Assembly (NCBI RefSeq): GCF_963169125.1
Contig: NC_084796.1
Location: 84,527,888 to 84,591,887 of the forward strand
Reading direction: 5' to 3'
DNA length: 64,000 bases
Source of the DNA: Humulus lupulus
Lineage: Eukaryota; Streptophyta; Magnoliopsida; Rosales; Cannabaceae
In this document: piece after piece, positions 32,667 through 44,057 of the stretch
How positions within the stretch are numbered: the stretch's first letter is position 1
How the letters are laid out: each line of letters opens with the position of its first letter
Translations under genes and position numbers: made by a program
The notes under the pieces: model-generated
Told to the model about the DNA's origin: nothing
Seen by the model: the letters and a program-made list of their open reading frames with translations, nothing else
The model's database searches: none

Positions 32667-32945
32667 CCTAAACCCGATTCTAGCATTTATGTCCTGGCTT
32701 AAACCCAGACTATATTGCCATTGCCCTAGCTCCAACCCGGACTATATTTTTACCATGTACTTGCTCCAACCCGGACCATATTACCATTGCCCTAGCTCCA
32801 ACCCGGACTATATTACCATTTTCCTGGCTTCAACCCAGACTATATACTTACCATGTCCTGGCTCCAACCCGGACTATATACTTACCATGTCCTAGCTCCA
32901 ACCCGGACTATTATATGTTAGGATTTTGGCTCCAACCCGAATCTA
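32667..32945. repeat. Minisatellite in the 4.1-kb LTR
   Basis: About nine diverged units of about 30 bp built on CCTAGCTCCAACCCGGACTA plus an AT-rich tail (TATTACCAT or TATACTTACCATG). The small ORF across it is a by-product of the repeat. Confidence 0.85.
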
Positions 32946-34159
32946 CTTAAAATCTAAACGCAGAATGCCAAAGCATTGCAAGAGTAGGCATTAAGCATAC
33001 CATTGTCTTAATGACCCAAAAAAAAAACAAGTGTAATCTACTACTACAAGCACACACTAGTATATTCATGCTGTAGCCAAGAAAGAAAAAGGCTAACTTA
33101 CTTGGAATCCTTAGCTCCTAGTTGGATCTTTAACACCGCTATTCATTTTCCCTTTCGTGGTTACTGTAATTAATATAGTGTACTCGGATTAAACTATGAC
33201 ATACTCTTATAGCTAATATTCTATGATAGCTACAGGGAATACAGTTCCATTAGAGACTCTATACTATAGCCTCTTATACATCTTACAGTGTATAAGGTCG
33301 AATTTCGTTTCATTCTTTACAGTAACATGAAAAAATTGGCCTCACCGCAACATGCCCTCCATGTCGTGCATCTTAATATTCATTAACTAGAGAACTCTCT
33401 TATTAGATAACTCATATTTTGGTTTTTGGAAAAAAGGAGTTCTACTTAACTCCTATCTTAGAAGAATACCAGCTTGTCATCCTCTCACGAAAGTTTGTTG
33501 CTTTCTATCATCTACCAAAATACCACTTTTTGACCCTTTACAAATAATATATGACAATGTTATCTCGTTCTCTAAAAGATTCTACAAAAATCCAACTCCC
33601 ATTCTTACAATTTTTATCCATAACTTAGGATCTCTTTTTACGTTATTTTTTAAAAGAAGAGCAATTGGACCCTTTACTTAAGAATGATAAAAGTCAACTT
33701 TTAAATTTACTCAAGCTGATTTGGGATTGGTTAAGTCTCCAAATCCTTAGTTATCTTTACAAATGATTATTTCTTCTCATTTCAAACATTTTACTTCCAC
33801 TATTTAATTTAAAGGGGTAAAATCTCCTTCTTAAACTTGTGCCCTAAGTTGAGTTTTGGGAAAAAAACCCTTAAACTATCATTCACGTGTTCTGTGTCAT
33901 AAGGATGGGAACTAGGAAAAAGCCTCTCGTCAACCTTGTTTTAGGTTAAGAGAACTAACCTCCCAAAAATCATTTTTCGTTAAGGTTCGAAATTACTACC
34001 TTTCAGTTTTTAGGGCAAATTTAGAAAAATTATTTCTCTTAAATCGTGACACATTTTTTCTCTAAAAATTTACATAATTCCTTATACACATCTTAATAAT
34101 TCCACTCAAAATTTCATAATTTTTTGGATGACAAAACTCATTCAATTTTGTAAACCAAT

Positions 34160-34700
34160 CTAGGCAGTGCCTCCTGCACAGAAGTTTTTCCCAAAATTTA
34201 AGGTAACTTTGAAAACTTATTTCTCATACACCGTAGCCCAGTTATTTCTACAACATTACAAGGATCTTTATACATGACTATATTATTTTCCTTACAAATT
34301 TTAAAAAAATTGAAATAAGAAAGGTCATAAAAATGTTAAAAGCAATATGGGTAGTGCTTGCTGCCTAGAAGATTTGTTTCCAGATTCTAGAGCAAATCTC
34401 TTACACCTTAACACATTTTCCTCTAAAATTTTACAGTGACCCTTATACATGTTTAAACTAACACCCTACCAAATTTGATATCTTTTTTATTAGTAAAACA
34501 CATTCAAAAGTCAAAACAATATGGGCAGTGCATGCTGCCCAGAAATTTTCCAGATTTACATCGAAATGCCAAAACGGTTACAACATGGGTTTAAAAATAC
34601 TTTAATACGATTTTCCAAAGCCTTAATCCAGTACTCACAAATAAATATGCAACTACACAAATATTTTTCACAAACAAAGGCAGTAGAGGGCGATCTGAAC
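34160..34700. repeat. Three diverged direct repeats of about 180 bp
   Basis: GGCAGTGCCTCCTGC (34163), GGGTAGTGCTTGCTGCC (34349) and GGGCAGTGCATGCTGCCC (34523) each lead into AGAA plus a similar Lys/Phe-codon-like AT-rich tract, spaced 187 and 174 bp. This is internal duplication in the LTR. The third copy is an imperfect palindrome. Confidence 0.55.
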
Positions 34701-34860
34701 CGTTGGAAGCCAGACCAGGAAATTCGGCAGCATGCATTTTTACACATCCTAACATCAACATGCACTTCTGGCGTAGCCCTAGCCACATGCTTGCATGAAA
34801 ATCATCATACCACACATAAATCTAAACCTTAAGAATAAAATAATCTCAAAAACTATTGCA

Positions 34861-34865
34861 ACACC
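34861..34865. repeat. Target-site duplication of Athila-B, left copy
   Basis: ACACC directly before the LTR at 34866, repeated exactly at 52185-52189, 17.3 kb away. Confidence 0.88.
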
Positions 34866-35653
34866 TGATATCGCCCAATAACTCCTAAGCGGTCGCAGTA
34901 GTAATCGGGCTATGTCGTATCCACAGAAAGGTAAAATACAAGTAAAAAGAAAGATTAGTAAATCAGAAATAATAAACTTTAAAATAATATAAATTTGAAA
35001 AAGAATATAAACATTAAATAAAAAAAATCGAGGAATTAGAATCAGAAAGAAAATATGGAAGGCATAAGTTTCATTCATGCAAACATATATATATATATAT
35101 ATTTTAATAAAATTGATTCATTCTACTCAACTATAATTCTACACCATTAATTATAGTTGGAAAATATATATAATAAAGCTCACCTTAAAATATGTTCTTT
35201 AATTAAATTATACTAACTTCTAATTTTAAAAACCTATCATATTATATACCTTAGAGCGACAAAATACCAATGGCAGAATGCAATAAAAAACATATAATAT
35301 AACAACTATCCTAAATTAAATTAAGAGCCTAAATTACGTAAGAAGAGCATGACTAGACTTATGTAAAAGACACTAATAAATGTAGAATAAAAATTAGAAG
35401 AAAATAAATTTAATTGTAACAAAGACATAGAAATGAAGAACACAATAGAGAGTCAATATATTAAAAATATAATGTGAAACATGAACTTCACTCTAGCCTA
35501 TCCACAAGAGAATTTAGCCTAAAATAGGCATTTTTTTCAATCAAAGAAATGTAAAAGAAAAATAGGAAAATTAAGAAATAAGTGTTTTTCTCTCCAACAA
35601 TACTCTCTACTCTTCCTTCCCCAATCTGATATTTTTTCCTACCTTTGGTTTTC

Positions 35654-35661
35654 TATTTATA
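35654..35661 (-). promoter_or_regulatory. TATA box of Athila-B 3' LTR
   Basis: TATAAATA on the minus strand, in the context conserved with 30476 and 51511. Confidence 0.65.
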
Positions 35662-35773
35662 GTGGAAATACGACCCAAAATGTGTTAAAATCGTGTACAA
35701 AAGAGTGGGAAAATGGCTACAAAAACTGATGGAAGTGGAGCAAATGGTCTTGGGTCATGGGAGACAAGGAGGC

Positions 35774-36068
35774 CACGTGGCAGAAGCTGATTGGCTCGGA
35801 AACTAGCGTGGCAGGAGCATGGGGGACAGCCGCTAGGAGGTGGGATGCGTGGCGTCTCTTGGTTGGCTCGTCAGCTGCAATAGGCTTACAGGTGGTAGTG
35901 CATCAGGCAGCAAGTGGTGACAATGTGTCAAGCGGCTCGTCTTCATCAGGTGGCTCGGCTTCGTCAAGTAGGTGGCTGAGAGGGGACACGTGTCAAGCAG
36001 CTGGTGGAGCTGGTGTAGGCGACTCGTCTGGTAGCAGCTTGGCTGGACAAACGGCCTACTGCCACGTG
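35774..36068 (-). promoter_or_regulatory. Three G-box (CACGTG) motifs in U3
   Basis: CACGTG at 35774-35779, 35987-35992 and 36063-36068, within 110-410 bp upstream of the TATA box. The contexts GCCACGTGGC and GACACGTGTC are strong G-box/ABRE-type cores bound by plant bZIP and bHLH factors. Two are kept in the 5' LTR (51818, 51894). Confidence 0.6.
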
Positions 36069-36356
36069 GCAGCGTGTCCACCTGCTGAAAGATTGGGCTG
36101 GGATCGATTTTGGGCCTAAGTCACCTTCAAAAATACCACTTTATCATCATTTTTTCAATTATATTTCTTTCTTTCTTCATTCTTTTTCTTTCTGTCAAAA
36201 TACATTTTATTTCCTGAAAATTAAACACAAATTAAATTAAAATTAGTATTTTCAAATATAAAATATATGACAATAAATCCATGAAAATATTAATTAAAAC
36301 TTAATTTATTTTAAACTTTAAGACTAATAAAATGATACTTTTGAACACTAATCACA

Positions 36357-37601
36357 ACCCCCAACAAGCTTATTGCTAGTCTCTAGCAATTCAAGCGCAA
36401 TTAGAACTGTCAACATGATATATTTCAGGTCAAAAATTATAAAAGAACTTAAGTATTAACACAAAATGTTAGTAACAAGTCAACAAGAGTATTAAAAATT
36501 TACTTTGAATAAATCTATAGTTGTTAGTGTGTGCACCAAACTTGAACCTTCTTACCGCAAACCATAGCACATAAAGCCTTCGAAATTATGCCAAGTAAAA
36601 GTCTCAACTCCATTAACCTCTCATGTAATTGAAAATATTTAAAGTTTAAGGGTTTCGCTCATCGAGTTGGAAAAGAAGTAAGCCCTCATCATATGGGTAT
36701 ATATTTAGGACAAACTCTTAAATAATTATTGAAACGAAGATAGGAAATAAAGTATTTGAACAACCATCATAAAGAGTACCACAAAACCAGGTTTTCGGGA
36801 TTTTAAGTTAAATAAACAATCTTTACATTTATTCTAAGAGCCATAAAATAAAACATGAAATTAATAAACACTTTTTTTTACAAAAGAGACAACATAATTG
36901 TAAATGATAGAACTATTGCTCTTGTGTTTTTCTTTTTCTTTTTTTTTCTATTATTTTTTTTCTTCTTTTTTCTCGTCTCTCTTTTTTTATGAAGAACATA
37001 ATATAAGGCTCTCTAATAAGATTTGTCTATAGAAAATATTATCCCTAAAACATCATCCATTCATACCACAATACCTTGTCCAAATAATTATAACCATTTC
37101 TAAGAATCAATAAAAATTTAAAAGTTTTTTTCTCAAGTCTCACCTTTCAAACAAAAGAATGGATTCTTAAACATGGAAAATTTCTAAGCAAATATGTGCT
37201 AACAACCATCTTACCACAATGTTTGGCATGTGCATTAGGTAACTCTAGAGAAACTCTTAGTAATACAGATAACAAAAATTGACTCAAAAGTAAGATTTTG
37301 CAAAAATAAATAAGTAATTTTTAAAAAAATTGACCGTGAAAATATTAATATGACAAAAATCAACATGAACGTGCATGAATATGCTCACCACCCCCAACCA
37401 AAATCTGACAGTGTCCTCAATGTCTCAAAAGATAATAAATGTAAAAGAGCAGGGAAAGAGAACACCTAGATAGCGAGCGTCGAGTGATAGAGCGAATATC
37501 GATTCTCTAAAACATGAAAAACTGAAAGCACAAATAAAATAAAATGACAAAAGGAAAATAAACAGAAAACAACCCTATGTACAAACAATTTGGAACACTA
37601 C
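36357..37601 (-). other. Athila-B non-coding region between 3' LTR and integrase
   Basis: Starts with the polypurine tract (plus strand ACCCCCAACAAGCTT at 36357). AT-rich, no ORF. It aligns to 28569-29824 in Athila-A. No envelope-like gene. Confidence 0.6.
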
Positions 37602-38428
37602 TCAGACTTGGTAAACCGGTTCCACGAGAGTGACTTCTTCAGGCTGGGTCACCTTCTCTATGTAATGTTTCAGTCGTTGGCCATTTACTTTGAATTCTCT
37701 CCCATCAGTTTGGTCTATGACCTCAATAGCACCATTGGGAAAGACAGATTTCACAACATATGGGCCAGTCCACCTTGATCTCAGCTTGCCAGGGTGGATA
37801 TGCAGACGAGAGTCATAAAGATGCACTCGTTGGTTTGGCTCAAATTCTTTTCTTAGGATCTACTTGTCATGGGCCGCTTTCATTTTAGCCTTGTAGATCC
37901 TAGAGTAGTCATAAGCACGATTGAGTCCTGCCGCCTTGAGATCAAAATTTAGGCTTTTAACTACCCTATAGGATTTGTGTTATCATTATTTTGACAAGGC
38001 ACAACTTCTACCCATTTTGAGACATAGTCTATGGCGAGGAGAATGTAAAGGTAGCCAGAAGAAGGTGGAAATTGTCCCATAAAGTCTATCCCCCAACAAT
38101 CGAATATTTCTATTACAAGAATTGGGTTTAATGGAATCATATGTCGTTGGGACAGGGAACCTAATTTCTGACACCTTTCACATGATAGACAGAAATTGTT
38201 AGTGACTTTGAACAAAGTAAGCCAATAAAGACCACACTGTAAGATTTTTGCAACAGTGTTTTTCATAGAAAAATGACCACCATAAGCTTCATTATGACAA
38301 AAGTTCAGGACAGTAAAAATTTCATCATCTGGAATGCAACGGCTCATAATTTGGTCGGGGTAATACTTAAAAAGATATGGATTGTCCGAATAGAAGTTAC
38401 GAACCTCGACCAAAAATTTACGTTTATC
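37602..38428 (-). pseudogene. Athila-B integrase with core deletion
   Basis: The zinc-binding region (HNEAYGGHFSMKNTVAKIL, CERCQKLG) is intact. The core starts [27 protein letters not shown] with the first Asp. At about 37972 the sequence jumps to a point that is 368 bp further on in Athila-A, so the second Asp and the Glu are gone. An ATCCTATA filler marks the join. A further short deletion removes about 36 bp near 37920. The tail (SRWTGPYVVKSVFPNGAIEV, ending EPVYQV at 37605) remains. Confidence 0.87.
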
Positions 38429-38960
38429 TTATGCACTCCATGTAGTTGGAAGTTTTCCAGTCACTAAGTAATTGACGATATGAGCGTACCATGGCAACTT
38501 AGTGACTGCGAAGAGATGTTCATCAAGGAAGTCATCTCGAATGGCTGTGCCATCAGCAGAATCAGAAAACTCAAGACGAGATAAGTGGTTTTCTACCACG
38601 TTTTCAACTCCTTTCTTGTCCTTTATGGTTAGATCAAATTCCTGTAACAGAAGGATCCACCTAATTAAACGCGCCTTAGCATCCTTTTTGGAAAGGAGGT
38701 ATTTTAAGGCGGAATGGTCAGTAAAGACTGTGATAAGTGAACCAATCAGGTAGGAATGAAACTTGTCAAGTGCGAATACTACAGCAAGTAACTCTTTTTT
38801 AGTTGTAGAATAGTTCATTTGAGCATTGTTAAGAGTTCTACTTGCGTAATAAACAATGAAGGGCTTCTCTTCCCTTCTTTGTTCTAAGACGACCCCTATA
38901 ACTTAATTGCTAGCATCACACATGACTTCGAACGGTAAGTTCCAATCTGGTGGCTGAATG
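38429..38960 (-). pseudogene. Athila-B RNase H
   Basis: Contains FEVMCDASN followed by a stop, [21 protein letters not shown] (the catalytic Glu position reads Lys, TKKE), [17 protein letters not shown] and [11 protein letters not shown] (the last Asp reads Glu-Asn). It lies between RT and integrase in one frame. Confidence 0.82.
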
Positions 38961-40195
38961 ATAGGGGCAGAAGTGAGTTTTGAAACGAGCGTTCAGAAAG
39001 ATTCCTCACACTCAGGTGTCCAACTAAACACAACATCTTTTGCTAGGAGGTTTGACAAAGGGTGAGCAATTGTCGAGAAATTTTGTATGAACCTCCTATA
39101 GAATCCTGCATGCCCAAGAAAAGATCGAATGTCTTTAACAGTCTTGGGGGTGGGAAGCTTTGATATGAGTTCAATCTTTGATTGATCAACCTCAATTCCT
39201 CATTCCGACACGACATGCCCCAAGACTATGCCTGACAGCACCATGAAATGACATTTTTCCCAGTTGAGTACCAAGCCCTTCTCTTTGCAACGTTTAAGCA
39301 CAGACTCTAAATTGAGAAGGCTTTACTCAAAGGAATCTCCAAAGACTGTCAAATCATCCATGAATACTTCCATACATTTCTCGATCATATCCCTAAATAT
39401 GCTCATCATGACTCGCTGGAAAGTGGTTGGAGCATTGCACAGGCCAAATGGCATGCGCCGAAAGGAAAATGTACCAAAAGGACAAGTGAATGTGGTCTTA
39501 TCCTGATCTTCTAAGGCAATCTCAATTTGGTAATACCATGAATAACAATCGAGAAAACTATAGAAAGGATGACCTGCCACACGTTCCAATATTTGATCAA
39601 TGAATGGAAGTGGAAAATGATCTTTGCGAGTGGCTGCATTTATTTTTCTATAATCAATGCACATGCGCCACCCAGTTATGACCATGGTAGGAACAAGTTC
39701 CCCTTTTTCATTTTGTACCACTATTAACCCAGATTTCTTGGGAACAACCTGAGTTGGACTGACCCATTTACTGTCAGCAACAGGATAGATTATCCCAGAA
39801 TCAAGATGTTTCAAGACTTTAGTCTTTACTACTTCCTTCACCGTTGGGTTCAATCTTCTTTGAGGGTCACGACGTGTTATAGCCCCATCTTCCAATTGAA
39901 TGTGATGGGAGAAGATTAAAGTACTAATGCCTTTGATATAAGCTATCGTCCATCCTAATGCATATCCTTGTTCTTGCAACACATTAATGAGTTGGTGCTC
40001 TTGTGTGGCATTGATCTTGGAAGATATTATGACAGGAAAAGTGTTGTCAGCACCCAGGAAAACATGGTTAAGACCGTCAGGAAGTTGGGCAAACTTTGGT
40101 TGAGGAGCTTGTTCAATGGATGGTTTTGGTGTTTCTCGATCTTGAGGGAGTTCCTCAAAGATTGGATTCCAAAACATGGTTCTTCTAGCCTGTTA
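38961..40195 (-). pseudogene. Athila-B reverse transcriptase
   Basis: A long open stretch (40177 to 39323, 284 codons) carries MCIDYRKINAATRKDHFPLP, FIDQILERVAGHPFYSFLDCYS, RMPFGLCNAPTTFQRVMM and the catalytic FMDDL. The thumb follows after a TAA at 39323. It lacks the poly-C run seen in Athila-A. This is the best preserved RT of the two Athila copies. Confidence 0.88.
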
Positions 40196-40963
40196 ATGTT
40201 TGACGATTTCAGGGTTGATTGTAGACTCATCGGCCTCAGAACTTTCTAAAATTTGGAAGAGGTGATTAAAATGACTAGAGGTGTATTTCGATTGGACCTC
40301 TTCTGAAATAAGTGTATCGATCAGATAGGATTGGAAATACTCATCGTTATCAGGTGGTTGTTTGCCGATGTGGAAAACATTTACTTCTAGAGTCATGTTC
40401 TCGAAAGAGATTTTCATGAGACCACTCCTACAGTTAATGAGTGCATTTGCTGTTGCGAGTAAAGGTCTACTGAGAATGATGGGAATTTTGGACTCTATAC
40501 TCACTTCAGATTGAGTGTCCAAGATGAGAAAATCAACAGGGTAATAGAATTTTTCAATTTGAATCAGAACTTCTTCTATTATTCCCCGAGGTTTCTTAAC
40601 TGATCGATCGGCCAATTGTAGCACCACAGATGTGGCCTTGAGTTCTCCTAGGCCTAATTGCAAGTATATTGAATATGGCATGAGATTTACACTTGCTCCT
40701 AAGTCTACAAGGGCTTAACCAAATTCCTGCTCCCCAATTTGGCATAAGATGGTGGGACAACTAGGATCTTTGTACTTAGGCGGTGTCTTGCAGTCAATTA
40801 CCTCGCTAGCTTGTTTCGCCAAGAATGCAGTTTTCTTGACATGGTGCTTTCTTTTAACGGTGCACAAATCCTTGATAACCTTGGCATAAGCCGGCACTTG
40901 TTTGATCACATGCAACAATGGCAAGTTGATCTTCACTTGTCTTAAAAGGTCTAGGATTTCACC
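40196..40963 (-). pseudogene. Athila-B aspartic protease
   Basis: The active-site region reads VDLGASVNLMPYSIY, keeping the Asp lost in Athila-A. A TAA at 40715 lies shortly before it. The following LADRSVKKPRGIIEEVLIQI and [30 protein letters not shown] segments are open down to 40193. Confidence 0.84.
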
Positions 40964-42439
40964 CTAATTTTCCAGTACCTTTCCAGTGGATTTCAAAGCT
41001 TGAGGAAAGGGTGCCTTTACTGGATTGCTTATTGGCACATCATCATCTGGAGTGGGCATTATCGTACTCGTTGTCTTAGTTAACGGTGAAACTGTACTTT
41101 GACCACTTCGAGTAGAGAAGGCATTAACCTCTTTGAAATTTGTATCAGCAGAGGAGGAGGTTTGTGCCATGTGTTGCCCTTTTTTATGGATTAGAGGTTG
41201 AGCGGGAAGTCTACCATGCTCTTGAATCGCCAAAGTAGTATTTAAGTTTGTCGTTTTGATTTTCATGTCTTTCATTTCCTCTACCATTTGTGTGGAACAA
41301 GATTTGAGCTCTTGAGTTGAGGCTATTTGAGTTTGCGCAAGCATCTGCAAAGTATTCTCTAGAGAATTTCTTGACTGCATGTTATTTTGAGGAGCAATGT
41401 ATGCATTTGGCGGTTGTTGCTGCTCAGACCTCCATTGGCTCCCAGATGCTTGGCTTGAATCCTTCCAGCTGAAATTTGGATGGTTACGCCAACTGGGATT
41501 GTAAGGGTTTGAGAAAGGGTTATAAGGCTTCTTATAATCCCCTAAAGCATTGCAGTGTTCCTCATTTCCTCCTCTTAGCTCACCAAGAGTTGGGAACTCT
41601 TGCGGTTAATGTTCCGTCCCTCCACATATGAAGCATGGATCTCGTGTCTCTACCTTTGCAGCCATATGGATTCCTCTTCCTTCTTGAGATTTCAAAGCCT
41701 CGAATTGTTGTCTCAATGATTCAATTTGGCTTTTGAAGTTGTCATCTTCCCTTAATTGGTAGATTCCAGTTGATCGTGGCTTGTCCATAGGACTCGGTCC
41801 ATTCCATCTGTAGGACTTTTCAGCAGGATCGTCGAGGTACTCGAAAGCTTCATCAGGATCTTTTTGAAGGAATTCGCCATTGCACATCATTTGTACGAAT
41901 TGTCTTCGTCTGGTTGTGAGACCGTCATAGAAATAGCTTATCAGACGCCAGCTTTCGTATCGATGATGTGGGCATTGATTTATCAAATCTCTAAACATTT
42001 CCCAGACCTGATGGAAAGTTTCATGGTCTTTTAGGATGAAGGTAGATATTTGCCTCTTAAGGCTGCTAGTCTTATTGGCCGGGAAATATTTGGCAAATAA
42101 TTCTTTTGTCATTTCGTCCCATGTTCCGATAGATCTAAACCTTAAGGACTACAACCAACTTTTTGCTTTGTCTGTGAGAGAGAAAGGAAAGAATTTCAAT
42201 CTCACAATGTTGGTGACATCAGCTCGGTTGTTGAATGTAGCCACCACCTCTTCAAATTCCCGTATATGCACGTACGGACTCTCATTTTCCAACCCATGGA
42301 AAGTTGGTAAGAGGTTAATCATGCTAGGTTTGAAATCAAAATTTGGCATATTGTTGGGATACATTCTGCATGAAGGTGTGGCTGTACGCGTAGGATGTAA
42401 ATAATCCTGTAGCGTTCTTGGTGGGACTTCATCTTGATG
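40964..42439 (-). pseudogene. gag: Athila-B gag, N terminus missing
   Basis: Same capsid and zinc-finger protein as in Athila-A (TLQDYLHPTRTATPSC onward, ELFAKYFPANKTSSLKRQI, CFICGGTEH then a stop at 41606 and a lost last Cys). The Gln/Asn-rich tail contains KEVNAFSTRSGQ. Stops at 42149 and 41606. The first codons are cut by the nested element at about 42440. Confidence 0.87.
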
Positions 42440-44057
42440 ATTTACATTATACATGGCATAATACCATTCTTTCAAAGCGTACAAGATAGGGAACCCTTAG
42501 TCCCATTATATATCCACAACCGGGTGCAGTTTTCTTACCTTTAGTTCCAAGTGCTTTAATTAGGAAACACGACCCCCGAGCACGATCCTACTCCAAGCCC
42601 AAGTGTACACCTAGTCAAAACCATGATAAAGGATTCCATCAATAATTTCATAAGGGTTTCTGGATAGAATTATAGCCTCCTGGACATCGAATTCCACCAA
42701 ACATGGTAGTGGGATCGATCCCGAGCACCAAATGTTAGGTTCCCACGCTTAAAACTCCAAATGGCCACAAATGCCCTTAAGGGACGCGGCCCCTAAGACC
42801 TGCGCCGCGGCCCGTCCCCCAAAACAGAGGCTAGGCCTCTCTGACCACAGACACGCGCCGCGGCCCTGCCACTATGGCGCTGCAGCGCTCCCTCTTCTCA
42901 GAGCCCTCCTAGCTCTTCCTTGCTCCGAAGGGCCGCGGCACTCTAGAACAGAGCCGCGGCCCAGCCCCGCGAACCAGAAAAACTACCATTTTTAATATTC
43001 AAACCTCACCCAAATCCACCCTAGACCATCCCAATAACAAAACTCAACTATCCAAACATTCTAACATGTTTCCAGCAGCAAAACCCTGCATAAATCTAGT
43101 CTAAAAACTCATTAAAATCCCATTTTATTTTATGAAACTCAATAGCCCAAGAACACAAGAAAACCAGTCATAAATGACCAGAATCAAACACTAAAATGAG
43201 AATTGGAGTTTTCCTTCTCTTTTGAATCAATTCTCTAAAGGATTCCTGAGCTGACTTCCAAGTTTCAACTTCAATCCAACCCTTCAATATCAAAATCCAT
43301 AAACACCTCAAAACCCAGCCAAAACACAGAATTTATCACTTTGCACAAAGCTTATATCTTACCTCAGTTCTTGATTGAATTCATTAGCTAAACACAAAAC
43401 TAATCCTTCAAGACTCCAGCCCCAATCCACTGAATTTCCAGCCACAAATCCTTTGATTTCACTGAGTTCCTTGAGAGAGAAGAAGAGAGGGAGAGAAGAG
43501 TCGATTTAGCCTTTTGTTCCATTGCTTTCTAAAGTTTACTTAGCCTATCCTTAGGTACTTATGTCAATCCCAAGACTCGGGGTACCGAAAACGTCCCCAA
43601 GGGAAAAATGGTAAAATTCCCCAATATTCCTGCCTAGACTTCCTAACCTCAAATATATCTCCAATTATTTATTTCCTTAACCCAATAGCCGAAATAATCA
43701 TCTAATACCCAAAATACCCCTTGACTTGCCCCAAATCAAGTACCGGGTCCCGTTGTGACTTTCTCGCTACTTGCTCCCTAGGATGGCCTCGTGCCGAAAG
43801 CGGCAAACACATATATCCACATAATAATGTGGGCTTAACAGTTTATCACAAAATCACATTTATGCCCTAACGGGCCAAAATTACAATTATGCTCTAACAA
43901 CCAAACAGGGCCCGCATGTTTATCCAATACTCATAAACATGCATTTCACATAATCATGCATAACACACACTCCATTAGTTCACATAACTTCCAATCATGC
44001 CCTCCCAATACACTAATCAAGGCCCTTAAGCCTTATTAGTAAATTTGGGTCGTTACA
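42440..44057 (-). mobile_element. 3' LTR of the nested element, truncated
   Basis: Corresponds to 49142-50759 of the 5' LTR and is closely similar. About 775 bp at its 3' end are missing at the join with Athila-B gag. It has a CCGCGGCCC-rich block at 42780-42970 and the ATTCCACCA foldback remnant near 42690. Confidence 0.88.

Larger units (their letters stand above)
32048..34865 (-). mobile_element. 4.1-kb solo LTR, left part (minus strand)
   Basis: Minus-strand LTR whose 3' end is TGTAACGACCC on the plus strand at 32048. It is split at 34865 by Athila-B and resumes at 52190. Total length without the insert is about 4.1 kb. Flanks GGTCG (32043-32047) and TGTCG (53509-53513) agree at four of five bases, a decayed duplication. 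It contains a minisatellite (32667-32945) and three diverged repeats (34160-34700). No coding sequence. Confidence 0.7.
34866..36356 (-). mobile_element. Athila-B 3' LTR
   Basis: 1491 bp, from TGATATCGCCC to CTAATCACA on the plus strand. It has a minus-strand TATA box at 35654-35661 and CACGTG motifs upstream of it (35774, 35987, 36063). A TA microsatellite lies at 35085-35101. Confidence 0.92.

Noticed and set aside
32689..32895. ORF with repeated SSNPDYI-like peptide
   Set aside because: A direct by-product of the 30-bp minisatellite in an LTR, with no start context or conserved neighbours.
35757..36119. Plus-strand ORF of 120 codons
   Set aside because: U3 of the Athila-B 3' LTR, read antisense. 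The matching ORFs at 51519-52071 in the 5' LTR are in different frames, so this is composition, not a gene.
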